The notes under the pieces: model-generated | Database searches by the model: none | What the model was told of the DNA's origin: nothing | The model's input: the letters and a program-made list of their open reading frames with translations, nothing else | Program-made: the position numbers and the translations under genes | Shown: piece by piece, positions 8,203 to 17,406 of the stretch | Numbering within the stretch: position 1 is the stretch's first letter | How the letters are laid out: each line of letters opens with the position of its first letter | NCBI GenBank assembly: GCA_964543905.1 | Contig: CAZIZO010000016.1 | Location: 5,269 to 69,268, forward strand | Direction of reading: 5' to 3' | DNA length: 64,000 nucleotides | DNA from: GCA-016699835 sp964543905 | GTDB lineage: Bacteria; Planctomycetota; Phycisphaerae; Phycisphaerales; UBA1924

Positions 8203-9015
8203 ATGCCACCAAGTACAGAGGACCTGCCCGGGGACCTTCGCGAGCGCGTGGACTTCGCGATCGCGGCGGCTCGCGCCGCGGGCGATCGGACGCAGACACA
8301 CTTCCTGAAGCCGAGCCTGGAGATCGAGCGCAAGCGTGATGGCACGCAAGTCACGATAGCCGATCGCGAGGCGGAATCCTTGCTTCGCCGCGCGATTTTG
8401 GAGCGGTACCCCAGCGACGGGATCCTGGGCGAGGAGCATGGAGAGACGGAGGGGACTTCGGGCATGCGGTGGATCCTGGACCCCATCGACGGGACGGCGT
8501 CGTTCGTGTGCGGCGTGCCGCTGTACTCGAACCTGGTGGCGCTGGAGAAGGATGGGCGGGCGATCCTGGGGGTGATCCATCTCCCCGCGCTGGGGGAGAC
8601 GGTGTACGCGGGGCGTGGGTTGGGCGCGTGGCAAGTCGTGGGTGACGGACCGGCACGGAGGGCGCGGGTGTCGCGCGTGGCGAAACTTCGCGACGCGGTG
8701 GTGTGCACGACCTCGCTGGACTATTTCGTGCGGGCGGGGGTGGCGGAGTTGTACGCGCCGTTGCAGGCGTCGTGTGCCCTGTTTCGGGGATGGAGCGATG
8801 CGTATGCCGCGGTGCTGGTCGCGACCGGGCGCGCGGACGCGCTGGTGGAGCCGAAGGTGGCGATCTGGGACGTGGCGGCGGTTCAAGTGGTGGTGGAGGA
8901 GGCGGGCGGGCGGTACAGTGATTTCCGTGGGGGTGCCGACCTAAGCGCCGGAAACGGGGTGGCGAGCAACGGGCACGTGCATCGCGAACTGGAGCGGTTG
9001 GTCGGCCCCGCATGA
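8203..9015 (+). CDS. hisN: Inositol monophosphatase family phosphatase, HisN-like histidinol-phosphatase
   Basis: This 270-residue soluble phosphatase belongs to the IMPase superfamily. The metal-binding motifs are intact: GEEHG (E77/E78), DPIDGT (93-98) and the C-terminal WDVAAVQVVVEEAGG. The GTASFVCGVPLY loop and the short insertion pattern fit the HisN-type histidinol-phosphate phosphatases better than inositol or fructose-1,6-bisphosphate enzymes. Substrate assignment stays tentative because no histidine-biosynthesis gene is next to it. I chose MPPSTEDLP at 8203 because the upstream in-frame residues look non-coding. Confidence 0.85.
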   Translation: MPPSTEDLPGDLRERVDFAIAAARAAGDRTQTHFLKPSLEIERKRDGTQVTIADREAESLLRRAILERYPSDGILGEEHGETEGTSGMRWILDPIDGTASFVCGVPLYSNLVALEKDGRAILGVIHLPALGETVYAGRGLGAWQVVGDGPARRARVSRVAKLRDAVVCTTSLDYFVRAGVAELYAPLQASCALFRGWSDAYAAVLVATGRADALVEPKVAIWDVAAVQVVVEEAGGRYSDFRGGADLSAGNGVASNGHVHRELERLVGPA

Positions 9016-9200
9016 CGCGAGGTTGGAACCTCCGCCAGCCACATCTTCGTGGGATGGGTGACCGCGTTGCGAGACGGACAAGTCGGCGGATGGGGTAAAA
9101 CCGGGCGGGCGAATGGCCGATATCCGCCAAGGCCGTGATGTCCTGGCGGAGCCCGCGCGAGCGGGGCCGGTGAGGACCACGGCGACGATGGAGGTCCGAC

Positions 9201-11066
9201 GTGGAATCGAAGGCCGATCGCATCGCGAAGCCGGAGCGGAAGCGGAGGAGCCTCTTCCTGGCCGGAGGAGAAGGCCTGTCCGCATTCGCGGGGGTCGCGT
9301 TCCTGGCGGTCCTTGCGGCGGTGTTGACGGCAACGGGGTGGTGGACGGTGCGCGTGCATCGCGAGGCCCGGCGAGAGGACGATGAACGGCGGATCGGCGC
9401 CGTGGGCACGTTGCTGGCCACGAGCGCTGAGGCGCTGCTGGAGCGAGACGAGGTCTCCCTGCTGCGCGGATTGGTCTTGGACACGGTGCGGAGGGAGCGG
9501 CTGGCCGAATCCCGCGTCCAACTTCGGGATGGCACGCTGGTGGCGGATTCGGACACCAAGAAACTTGCGTCGCGTGCGCTCCCGGAGCGGTGGCCCGCGG
9601 GCACGGCCGCGAGCCAGGATCGTCCGGGCTGGCGGGTGTTTCCGATGGAGGTGCGAGGGCGCGGGCCTGCGGACCTCTTGATCCGAGGCGACGAGACGTG
9701 GTCGCCCTGGGGCGACGCGAAGGCGCAGGTTGGCTTGGGTGGGATCGCGGTTGGGGGCTTGGTGCTGATGCTCGTCGCGTACCGGGCGATCCGGATTCGG
9801 GGGCGGGGCGTGGGCGCGGTGGCGGAATCGGTCGTGCGCGCGAGCGAGGGGGAGGTGGCGCTCGGTGCTCTTCGGGTGCACGAGGGGTGGGGGCGGGTGG
9901 CGAAGGCGTGGAACCAACTGGCCGGTGAGCGCGAGCGGCTCCTGGCGGACGCGCAGATCGACAAGGCGATCGGAACGGACGCGGGCGGCGGCAAGAACGA
10001 GGGCGACCTCGCGGCGATCGTGGACACCATCACGGACGGCCTCTTGCTCATCGACGAGCAGCAGCGTGTTCGGCGTGCCAACGGGGCGGCGACGATCCTG
10101 CTCCAGGCGAAGCGCGAGCAACTGGTCGGGACGGAGTTGCGCCGCTTGGTCTCGAGCGATGAGGTGCTCTCGGCGGCGGAGTCGGTGCTGAGCGGGAAGT
10201 CGCGCCAGTCTGTGACGGTGGAGGTCCGGCGTGACGACCCGAACGGCGTGGACTCGGTGCTGCGGTTCCGTGTCAAGCCCATCCGTCGCGAGTCGGGGGT
10301 CGCCGCGATGCTGGTGATCGAGGACGTGACGCAGCAGCGCGTGGCGGATCAGGCTCGCAACGCGTTCGTCGCGCAGGCGACGCACGAACTGCGCACCCCG
10401 CTCACCAACATCCGACTCTACATGGACGCGCTGCTCGAGGGTGAGGAGCAGGACCCGGCCGCAAGGGCCAAGGCGCTGAACGTTGTGTCCCAGGAGGCTC
10501 GTCGGCTCGAGCGGATCGTCTCGGACATGCTCAGCGTGTCGGAGATCGAGGCCGGGTCGATGAAACTCGTGCGGGGCGATGTGCGGCTCGACGCGCTCTT
10601 CGAGGAACTCCAGAACGATTATCGCGCCATGGCCAGCGACAAGGAGATCGCGCTGGAGTTCGACCTCCCCCCCAAATGGCCCCTCCTGGAGGCCGATCGG
10701 GACAAACTCTCGTTGGCGATCCACAACCTGATCGGGAACGCGCTCAAGTACACCCCGCCCGGGGGGCGCGTGGTCGTTCACGTCGAAGAGACCCCCGAGG
10801 GGCTGGCGGTGGAGGTGCGCGACAACGGCATCGGGATCCGCGCGGAGGAGCAGGAGAAGATCTTTGACCGCTTCTATCGGGCGAAGGACAAGCGGCTCGC
10901 CGGGATCACCGGCACGGGGCTCGGGCTTGCGCTCGCGCGGGAGATTGCCCGCATGCACGGCGGAGACATCACGCTCAAGAGCGAACTGGACAAGGGGAGC
11001 ACGTTCCGGCTGATCGTGCCTCGAGAGCCCGTGGGCGTCGGGTCGGGAATGGCTAGGGCGGCCTGA
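9201..11066 (+). CDS. Membrane sensor histidine kinase with PAS domain (pilus operon leader)
   Basis: This 621-residue kinase starts at a GTG with GGAGG upstream. TM1 is about residues 28-50 and TM2 about 176-196, enclosing a periplasmic domain of about 125 residues. A HAMP-like linker follows, then PAS (about 265-380, with VDTITDGLLLIDE), then HisKA with H395 in ATHELRTPLTN. The HATPase domain shows NLIGNALKYTPPGG, DNGIGI and GTGLGLAL. All catalytic boxes look intact. Its stop is 15 bases before the STAS gene, which in turn leads into the pilus/secretion genes, so it is probably co-transcribed with them. No response regulator is adjacent; the nearest is the OmpR-type regulator at 19.6 kb. 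Confidence 0.93.
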   Translation: MESKADRIAKPERKRRSLFLAGGEGLSAFAGVAFLAVLAAVLTATGWWTVRVHREARREDDERRIGAVGTLLATSAEALLERDEVSLLRGLVLDTVRRERLAESRVQLRDGTLVADSDTKKLASRALPERWPAGTAASQDRPGWRVFPMEVRGRGPADLLIRGDETWSPWGDAKAQVGLGGIAVGGLVLMLVAYRAIRIRGRGVGAVAESVVRASEGEVALGALRVHEGWGRVAKAWNQLAGERERLLADAQIDKAIGTDAGGGKNEGDLAAIVDTITDGLLLIDEQQRVRRANGAATILLQAKREQLVGTELRRLVSSDEVLSAAESVLSGKSRQSVTVEVRRDDPNGVDSVLRFRVKPIRRESGVAAMLVIEDVTQQRVADQARNAFVAQATHELRTPLTNIRLYMDALLEGEEQDPAARAKALNVVSQEARRLERIVSDMLSVSEIEAGSMKLVRGDVRLDALFEELQNDYRAMASDKEIALEFDLPPKWPLLEADRDKLSLAIHNLIGNALKYTPPGGRVVVHVEETPEGLAVEVRDNGIGIRAEEQEKIFDRFYRAKDKRLAGITGTGLGLALAREIARMHGGDITLKSELDKGSTFRLIVPREPVGVGSGMARAA

Positions 11067-11081
11067 GCACGGAGCGCGACG

Positions 11082-11417
11082 ATGGAGATTCAAGAGTCAA
11101 GGCAGGGCGCGGTGACGGTCGTACGGCCGCAGGGGCCGCTCGCGCTGGGCGACGCCGAGCAGTTCAAGGGCGTGGTCGAGGACGCGATCCGGCGGAGCCT
11201 CGGGCGGCTGGTCGTCGACGCGGGCGCGATCGCGTACGTCGATAGTCGGGGCCTCGAGGTCTTGGTGGAGGCTTCGGACGCCTTGGCGCACACGGGGCGT
11301 TCGCTTCATGTGTGCGGGGCGAACGAAACGATCCGCGAGGTGCTGCACCTGACGGGGCTGGAAGATCGGTTCGAGCACTTCGAGGATGTCAACGCCGCCG
11401 TCCGGAGTTTCCTGTAG
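11082..11417 (+). CDS. STAS-domain protein (anti-sigma-factor antagonist-like)
   Basis: This 111-residue single-domain STAS protein spans the whole SpoIIAA-type fold. The phosphoacceptor loop YVDSRGLEVL places the conserved serine at S55 (DSxGL motif). In the family this serine is phosphorylated by a HATPase kinase such as SpoIIAB/RsbW and toggles partner binding. It sits between the sensor kinase and the GspE ATPase with tight spacing (15 and 36 bases). That suggests it is a partner-switch or regulatory element of the secretion/pilus machine. No SpoIIAB/RsbW-type kinase or PP2C phosphatase is nearby. Confidence 0.9.
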   Translation: MEIQESRQGAVTVVRPQGPLALGDAEQFKGVVEDAIRRSLGRLVVDAGAIAYVDSRGLEVLVEASDALAHTGRSLHVCGANETIREVLHLTGLEDRFEHFEDVNAAVRSFL

Positions 11418-11453
11418 TCGGAGCGCAAATCGAGGAGTCCTCCACACCACACC

Positions 11454-13253
11454 ATGAGCGACGTTCCGCATCAACCCCGCCCCCCCAGGCCCCCTCGAAA
11501 GCGAGTGGGCGATGTTCTCGTGGAGCACGGCGAACTCACGTCGGAGCAACTCGAGAAGGCCCTGAAACTCCAGGCGAACTCCAACCGCCTGTTGGGCGAG
11601 TTGCTGGTCGAGCAGGGGGTCATCAGCGGGGGCGCGCTGGTGCGGGCGCTCTCGTCGATCCTGGGCGTGCCCGGATGCCAACTGCGCCACGGCCTGATCG
11701 ATCCCCCACTGCTCAAACTGCTGGGCACGGAGGAAGCGGAGCGGCTGCGGGCGATCCCGATGTTCAAGGTCCACGGCGTGCTGACGGTGGCGATGACCGA
11801 GCCGCAGAGCCTCCCCGCGATCGACCGCCTGAAGCAACTCACGGGGTGCGAGATTCGCCCGGTGTTGGCGCTGGAATCGGTGGTGCTGGAGTACATCAAG
11901 AAGTACTCGGCGGGCGACGTGGACGTGGACGCGTTCCTGCGCAACCTGCGCGAGGGCGACGTGGAGGTGGTCGAGCGCGAGACGGTGGACGAGGGCCCGA
12001 CGACCGATCTCGACACGCAGGTCGCGGGGAGTCCGATCATCAACCTCGTCAACGTGGCGTTCCTGCGGGCCGTCAACGACAAGGCGAGCGATATCCACAT
12101 CGAGCCGGACAAGCGCGGGACGCGCATTCGGTATCGGATCGACGGGGTGCTGCGCGACCTGATGAAGCCCCCGGCGGGCATGCACGCGGCGATCGTCTCT
12201 CGGGTGAAGGTGATCGGGAAGATGGACGTGGCGGAGAAGCGTCTGCCGCAGGAGGGGCGCGTGCGCATCGTGGCCGAAGGGCGCGAGATCGACCTGCGGA
12301 TCTCGGCGATGCCGACGCTGCTGGGCGAGAAGATCGTGGTGCGCATCCTGGACAAGTCGAACCTGAAGGTGCGTCTGGAGGACCTTGGATTCCGGGACGA
12401 GGCGATGGCGACGTTCAAGCGCTCGCTCGACGCCTCCCACGGGATCGTTCTGGTCACGGGGCCCACGGGGAGCGGAAAGACGACGACGCTCTATTCGGCG
12501 CTCGACCTGCTGCGATCGCCCGAGACGAACATCGTGACGGTGGAAGACCCCGTCGAGTACCAACTCGACATGGTCAACCAGATCCAGGTGAATGAATCGA
12601 TCGGGCTTTCCTTTGCGCGCGCGCTCCGAAGCATCCTGCGCCAGGACCCCGACGTGATCATGGTGGGCGAGATTCGCGACGGGGAGACGGCCCACGTCGC
12701 GGTGCAGGCGGCGCTCACCGGGCACCTCGTGCTCGCGACGCTCCACACCAACGACTCGCTGGGAGCCGTGGCTCGCCTGGTGGACATGGGCATCGAGCCC
12801 TATCTGCTGTCGGGCGCGCTCAACGGGGCCGTCGCGCAGCGTCTGGCCCGGACGATCTGCCCGGCGTGCGCGACCAAGTACTACCCCTCCGAGCAGGTGC
12901 TCCGTGACGCGGGGCTGTGGACCGACGACGGATCGGCGACGAAGCGCACCTTCCGCAAGGGCGGCGGATGCCAGCGGTGCCACGACAGTGGGTTCCAAGG
13001 TCGCATGGGCATCTACGAGGTGTTCGAGATCACCAGCGAACTGCGACGGCTCGTGCACCACTCCGCGCCGACGCACGAACTGCGGGAGGTCGCCCGCAAG
13101 AACGGCATGCTCACGCTCCGCGAGGAAGGGGTCCGAATGGCCATGGACGGGAAGACGAGCCTCGAGGAAGTCCTGCGCGTCACGCAGAACGACGATGTCG
13201 CGGACGACGAGGAGAGGCTTCCGAGCGGGGCCGGCATGAAGGAGGCGGCATGA
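11454..13253 (+). CDS. GspE/PilB family assembly ATPase
   Basis: This 599-residue hexameric ATPase should power pseudopilus or pilus extension at the inner membrane. In order it has an N-terminal GspE_N/MshEN region (about 18-150), an N2 domain with ASDIHIEPDKRGTRIRYRIDG (about 211-231), Walker A GPTGSGKTTT (336-345), an Asp box around TVEDPVEYQ, Walker B with DVIMVGEIRD, a His box (TGHLVLATLHTND) and a zinc-binding tetracysteine (CPAC and CQRC). The tetracysteine is typical of extension ATPases and absent from PilT. It overlaps the next gene by 4 bases (ATGA). Confidence 0.95.
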   Translation: MSDVPHQPRPPRPPRKRVGDVLVEHGELTSEQLEKALKLQANSNRLLGELLVEQGVISGGALVRALSSILGVPGCQLRHGLIDPPLLKLLGTEEAERLRAIPMFKVHGVLTVAMTEPQSLPAIDRLKQLTGCEIRPVLALESVVLEYIKKYSAGDVDVDAFLRNLREGDVEVVERETVDEGPTTDLDTQVAGSPIINLVNVAFLRAVNDKASDIHIEPDKRGTRIRYRIDGVLRDLMKPPAGMHAAIVSRVKVIGKMDVAEKRLPQEGRVRIVAEGREIDLRISAMPTLLGEKIVVRILDKSNLKVRLEDLGFRDEAMATFKRSLDASHGIVLVTGPTGSGKTTTLYSALDLLRSPETNIVTVEDPVEYQLDMVNQIQVNESIGLSFARALRSILRQDPDVIMVGEIRDGETAHVAVQAALTGHLVLATLHTNDSLGAVARLVDMGIEPYLLSGALNGAVAQRLARTICPACATKYYPSEQVLRDAGLWTDDGSATKRTFRKGGGCQRCHDSGFQGRMGIYEVFEITSELRRLVHHSAPTHELREVARKNGMLTLREEGVRMAMDGKTSLEEVLRVTQNDDVADDEERLPSGAGMKEAA

Positions 13254-14362
13254 GCCCCGAGCGAACCTCCACGACAGGACCGGCGTCGCGTTCGACGGCA
13301 CGCCCGTGGTTCGGCGCGGGAGAGCGCCTGCGCCACGTCGCCGAGTTCACGCGACAACTCGCGGTGCTGGTCGGGACCGGGACACCTCTGGTGGACGCGC
13401 TGATCTCACTGGAGAAACAGGCCAAGCCCGGACCGTGGAAGGAGGTGCTCGCGCGGGTCCGATCACGCACCGAAGAGGGTTCGCCGCTCTCGGACGCGAT
13501 GGCCGAGCACCCGCTGTACTTCGATGGCGTGTGCCGGAGCCTCGTGGCGGCGGGGGAATCGGGCGGCAAACTCGAGATCCTGCTCGACAGCCTGTCCTCG
13601 CTGACCCGGCAGCAGTTGCGCGTTCGCATGGCCGTCGTGGGGGCGCTGACGTACCCGGCCCTGCTGATCCTGATTGCCACGGTCGTCACGATCTCGATGA
13701 TCGCCTTTGTGCTTCCTCGCTTCGAGGGGCTCTTCAAGACGTTGAGCACCCCGCTGCCCACGAGCACGAAGATCCTGATGTCGATGAGCGACGCCCTCCG
13801 CGGGCACTGGCTCCTCTTCGGGATCGGCACGATGGCGATGATCGCGGGAGCCATCTGGTGGCTGCGGAGCCAGGTCGGACAGGAGACGATCCAGCGGGCG
13901 ATCGTGTCGCTGCCACTCACGGGCCCGTGCGCCCGAGCGATCATCACGGCACGCCTGGCGCGGGTGCTGGGCGTGCTCGTGGAAGGAAAGGTGCCGCTGC
14001 TGGATTCGATCCGGCTCGCGCGCGGCTCGACGGCGCACGCGATGTACGCCGACCTGATGAACCGCGCGGAGAACGCGATCGTGAAGGGCGACACGCTGGC
14101 GAGCGAACTGGAGCGCTCGCCGCTCGTGTCGCCTTCCGTCTGCGAGGCGGTGCGGAGCGGCGAGAAGGCGGGGCAACTCGGGAAGGTGCTGCTCACGCTG
14201 GCGAACTACATGGACGAGGACAACGAGGTGACGATCCGAACGATGACGCGCCTGGTGGAGCCCGTGATCCTGGTCATCCTGGGGCTGATGGTGGGAACGA
14301 TCGCGATCAGCATGTTCCTCCCGCTCTTTGATCTCACGTCGGCGGCGGGAGGTGGAGGATGA
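13250..14362 (+). CDS. GspF/PilC family inner-membrane platform protein
   Basis: This 370-residue polytopic protein has two T2SSF domains. The first includes FTRQLAVLVGTGTPLVDALISL (about 35-56) and GESGGKLEILLDSLS. The second includes LARVLGVLVEGKVPLLDSI and SGEKAGQLGKVL. Three hydrophobic segments are present, the last near the C-terminus (VILVILGLMVGTIAISMFLPLF). It should recruit the GspE ATPase and form the base of the pseudopilus. Translation is probably coupled, since its ATG overlaps the GspE stop and its own stop overlaps the PilM start. Confidence 0.93.
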   Translation: MSPERTSTTGPASRSTARPWFGAGERLRHVAEFTRQLAVLVGTGTPLVDALISLEKQAKPGPWKEVLARVRSRTEEGSPLSDAMAEHPLYFDGVCRSLVAAGESGGKLEILLDSLSSLTRQQLRVRMAVVGALTYPALLILIATVVTISMIAFVLPRFEGLFKTLSTPLPTSTKILMSMSDALRGHWLLFGIGTMAMIAGAIWWLRSQVGQETIQRAIVSLPLTGPCARAIITARLARVLGVLVEGKVPLLDSIRLARGSTAHAMYADLMNRAENAIVKGDTLASELERSPLVSPSVCEAVRSGEKAGQLGKVLLTLANYMDEDNEVTIRTMTRLVEPVILVILGLMVGTIAISMFLPLFDLTSAAGGGG

Positions 14363-15408
14363 GACGAGGACGGCTCACGCCCATCGCACTCGAGATCGGC
14401 CCAAGCATGGTGAGGGCGGTCCAACTGCGCGCCGGAGGCACGCGGGAGCGGCTCTCGGCGTGGGCCTGCGTGCCGCGCCTCAGCGAGTCCTGGACCGCGG
14501 ACGAGGCTTGGCGGGTGTGGGACGCACTGGATCGACAGGGCTTTGTCGGACGGGAGGCGTTGCTGGTGATGCCCGCGGCGGACGCCACGGCGAGCCTGCT
14601 GGAGTTCCGGGGGCGCTCGCCGCGCGAGGTCGATGGGCTTGTCGTGCGCGAGGAGTTGTCGCGGATGCACCGGCTGGACGCGGGCACGTTCGAGTCCAGC
14701 GCGTGGCCGGTGCGATCGACGGGACGGGGACGTACGTCGGAAGCGTGGCTGGCGGTGTGCACGGCGCACGCGCGGGTCGAGGCGCTGCTGGGGCCTCTGG
14801 ACGCCATCGGGGTGCGGGTGCTCGCGGTGGACGCCGGGTGCTTTGCCCTCGCGCGAGGAGCGTGGAACAACCTCGGTCCGACGTCGCTGGGCGTCACGAC
14901 TCATCTGGAGCACACGTGCGCGAGGTTTGTCGCGGTGGCGAACGAGGGCGTGATGTACGAGCGCGTGCTCGGCGGGCTGGGCTGGCAGCGTGTGCACGAG
15001 CGTGCGCACGCGCAGTTGGACTTGGAGGCGAGAATCACCGGGGAACTCCTGCGTGCGATGGCGCGTCCCGAGGCGCGGCGATCGTCCGTTCAATCGGGCG
15101 TCGTGCGTCTGCGCGCGATCGTGGACGAACACATGCGCGTGCTCGCGGAAGAACTCCGCCAGTCGTTGGCGTATCTCGACGGCGGCTTCGCGAACGCGAA
15201 CCTCGCCGGGCTCGCGTTGAGCGGGGAGGGGGCGACCATCGGCGGCTGGGGCAACGTGCTGCAGGCGACCACGGGACTCGCGCCGCGCGTGATCGGCGCG
15301 CGGGACCTGGTCGACGGGGCCGAAGCCCTGTCGGACGACGTGGGGGCCGAACTGGTGCTTGCGATCGGGCTGGCTCGGCACCCGCTGCCGCTGGAGGCCA
15401 CGGCATGA
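14359..15408 (+). CDS. PilM-like actin-fold pilus assembly protein
   Basis: This 349-residue protein has the PilM/FtsA-like arrangement: LTPIALEIGPSMVRAVQL at the N-terminus (phosphate-1 region), VLAVDAGCFALARG near residue 150 and the C-terminal LALSGEGATIGGWGNVL (adenosine-type motif). It lacks membrane segments, so it should be the cytoplasmic ring component that binds the N-terminus of PilN. Similarity to well-studied PilM is modest, and the assignment leans on its place between the platform protein and two bitopic PilN/PilO-like proteins. It overlaps both neighbours by 4 bases. Confidence 0.82.
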   Translation: MRRGRLTPIALEIGPSMVRAVQLRAGGTRERLSAWACVPRLSESWTADEAWRVWDALDRQGFVGREALLVMPAADATASLLEFRGRSPREVDGLVVREELSRMHRLDAGTFESSAWPVRSTGRGRTSEAWLAVCTAHARVEALLGPLDAIGVRVLAVDAGCFALARGAWNNLGPTSLGVTTHLEHTCARFVAVANEGVMYERVLGGLGWQRVHERAHAQLDLEARITGELLRAMARPEARRSSVQSGVVRLRAIVDEHMRVLAEELRQSLAYLDGGFANANLAGLALSGEGATIGGWGNVLQATTGLAPRVIGARDLVDGAEALSDDVGAELVLAIGLARHPLPLEATA

Positions 15409-16019
15409 TGTCGTGCAATCTCATCCCCGACCCCCGTCGCGTCCAGCGGCGGGTGCACACGATCCGGGCGCGGTGGGGCGCCGTGGTGGCCGCGTACGCG
15501 ATGCTGGCGGCGGGCGCGTGCGTGGGGCTCTCGGCGATGGCGAATCCGTCGCGCGTGACGGCGGCGACCCGATCCATCCAGACCCTCGATCGCGACCACG
15601 AGCAGATCCGGCGAGAACTGTCGCAACTCAAGTCGCAACTGGTCGCGACGCGGCGCCAGTTGGAGCGGTCCGCCATGATCGCGGCGCACCCGGACTTTGC
15701 CCCACTGCTCGCGCTGCTCGCGCGGGAGCGCCGGGGCGAGGTCGTGCTCGAATCGTGCAGCCTTCGCGCGGGGGCCATCAGCGCGTCGTCCAACCCGATC
15801 GAGCGGCGCCCGCAGGAGTATGTGTTGACGGTCTTGGGGCTCGCGCGGGAGGCGAAGGGGATCTCGGCCTATGCCGCCGCGCTGGAGTCCACCAGGGCGT
15901 TCGACACCGTGACGATCCAGGAAATGAGGGGGCGGGGCGATCGGTCGGGAGGCAAGGGGGTTGGGTTCTCCCTTCGCTGTGTCCTTCGCGAGGCGACGCC
16001 CGCAGGGAGCAAGCCATGA
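15405..16019 (+). CDS. PilN-like bitopic pilus assembly protein
   Basis: This 204-residue protein begins with a short cytoplasmic segment (MMSCNLIPDPRRVQRR). The NLIP-like motif is where PilN binds PilM. One membrane helix follows at about residues 27-46, then a coiled coil (about 55-88) and a periplasmic ferredoxin-like domain. Order and topology match PilN/GspL C-terminal proteins. ATG at 15405 or 15408 could serve; the first overlaps the pilM stop in the ATGA pattern used through this operon. Confidence 0.78.
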   Translation: MMSCNLIPDPRRVQRRVHTIRARWGAVVAAYAMLAAGACVGLSAMANPSRVTAATRSIQTLDRDHEQIRRELSQLKSQLVATRRQLERSAMIAAHPDFAPLLALLARERRGEVVLESCSLRAGAISASSNPIERRPQEYVLTVLGLAREAKGISAYAAALESTRAFDTVTIQEMRGRGDRSGGKGVGFSLRCVLREATPAGSKP

Positions 16020-16621
16020 CCATGCGAGGACGTTCGGCGCTGCATCTTCATGTTGGCGCCATCGTGGCGCTGGCGCTCATCACGGGCGTTGGATATCTTG
16101 CCGGGGTTCGCCCCTTGCTCGCGTCGCAGGTTGAGGAGTGGAATCTGGAGCAAGCCGCCCGGGAGAAGCGCGCCATCGTTGACGATCTGCGCACGGACCT
16201 CGCGACGACGAGGAACGAACTGGCGCGCGCCCGCCAATCGCTCGACTCCGTCGAGGTCAACCTTGTGGGCAGCAGCCTGATCAACGCGCAACTCGCCAAA
16301 CTGGGAATCGCGGCGGAGGAGGTCGGCATGGTCCTGACCGAAACCGCACCCGGGCAACCGGAAGAGGGTCCCGCGCTCGTCCGCATACCCATCCGGATCG
16401 CCGGGAAGGGGCACTACCCGGACTTCGCACGATTCCTTCAGACGCTCGACGATCGCATGAAGGACGTCGTGGTGGTGGGTTTCAGCCTGTCGGGGCGGGC
16501 CGAAACACCAGCCGAGCCCGCGACGTTCTCGGTCGATCTGCTGTGGTATGCGATGCGCGAGCATGCCGTCTCTGACGCCCCGGATGGCGCGACGAGCACG
16601 AAGTCCGGCTCGAAGGGTTGA
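16016..16621 (+). CDS. PilO-like bitopic pilus assembly protein
   Basis: This 201-residue protein has one N-terminal membrane helix (about 12-33), a coiled coil (about 37-80) and a periplasmic domain with IPIRIAGKGHYPDFARFLQTLDD. That last stretch is characteristic of the PilO fold (I..xGxY..f..Fl..L). It should pair with the PilN-like protein as a periplasmic heterodimer linking the inner-membrane platform to outer components. It overlaps the preceding gene by 4 bases. Confidence 0.82.
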   Translation: MTMRGRSALHLHVGAIVALALITGVGYLAGVRPLLASQVEEWNLEQAAREKRAIVDDLRTDLATTRNELARARQSLDSVEVNLVGSSLINAQLAKLGIAAEEVGMVLTETAPGQPEEGPALVRIPIRIAGKGHYPDFARFLQTLDDRMKDVVVVGFSLSGRAETPAEPATFSVDLLWYAMREHAVSDAPDGATSTKSGSKG

Positions 16622-16652
16622 CGTTGGACCCAACGTATGGCTCCGTTGGGGC

Positions 16653-17267
16653 GTGGAACTCCTCACTCGTCACAAGGCGTACGTTGTTGTTCTCGGGCTC
16701 GCGGGGATGGCGCTGGGCGTGGATCGCGTCCTGCTCTCGGGCGAGGCGACCTCGCCGAGCAAGGCGAGCGCCACGTTACCGCCTCCCACGCCGACGAGCG
16801 TGCCCACGCCGGCCGCTGTGCCCCCATCGCCCATGGTCAAGTCGTCGCTGGCGGCGCGTCTGCACGCGCTCGAGCCCGAGCGCGGCGAGGAATCCCCGAA
16901 CGAGGTGGGCAACGCGTTTGTGCCCGAGTGGGAGACGGGCGCCACACCCCCCGCGCCGGCAAGCGAGTCCCCCGTCCTCCGCGGCGCGGGCGGCTGGCTG
17001 CGGCTGACGTCCGTGATCCCGGGTCGCGCCGCGGTGCTCAACGGCACGATCGTGTTCGTGGGGAAGGAGCAGGCGGTGCCTGCCGAGCCGAACTCCACGT
17101 CTACTCGTACGGGCCGATCCGGATCGGACGAGGATCGCCGCCGCGTCCTGCTCGTGCGTGCGGAAGAGCGGAGCGTGGTCGTTCGCGTGGGCGATCAGGA
17201 GGTCGAGTTGTCGCTGGCGACCCGTGGCGAGGCGCCGCGATCTCGGGCGGCGGACGACCGTCCATGA
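16653..17267 (+). CDS. Membrane-anchored protein of the pilus operon, function unrecognised
   Basis: This unrecognised 204-residue protein has one N-terminal membrane segment (about 8-27), a Pro/Thr/Ser-rich linker (about 35-62), a middle region and a C-terminal beta-rich segment beginning GGWLRLTSVIPGRAAVLNGTIVFVG. Anchor, Pro-rich linker and small beta-domain is the architecture of PilP/GspC, which connect PilN/PilO to the secretin, and the gene sits where pilP would be. No diagnostic residues were seen. I chose the GTG at 16653; an ATG at 16548 overlapping pilO is the alternative. Confidence 0.65.
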   Translation: MELLTRHKAYVVVLGLAGMALGVDRVLLSGEATSPSKASATLPPPTPTSVPTPAAVPPSPMVKSSLAARLHALEPERGEESPNEVGNAFVPEWETGATPPAPASESPVLRGAGGWLRLTSVIPGRAAVLNGTIVFVGKEQAVPAEPNSTSTRTGRSGSDEDRRRVLLVRAEERSVVVRVGDQEVELSLATRGEAPRSRAADDRP

Positions 17268-17406
17268 GCGTGATGCACCACCGATTCCGGGGAGTGCAAC
17301 TTGCGGATGGAATTGAGCGAGGGAAGTGAACTGGGCATCATCGATGGCCGATGCTCTCTTCGCCGAGCGTGCCTGGGCGGCGCGGCCGAGCACATTGGAG
17401 AATCGC

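Noticed and set aside
8883..11093. 736-codon open frame antisense to the sensor kinase
   Set aside because: High GC leaves the reverse strand open; the translation is Arg/His/Pro-rich with no domain, while the plus strand has a complete kinase.
11097..13301. 734-codon open frame antisense to GspE
   Set aside because: Translation is His/Arg/Val low-complexity and lies entirely opposite an intact ATPase gene.
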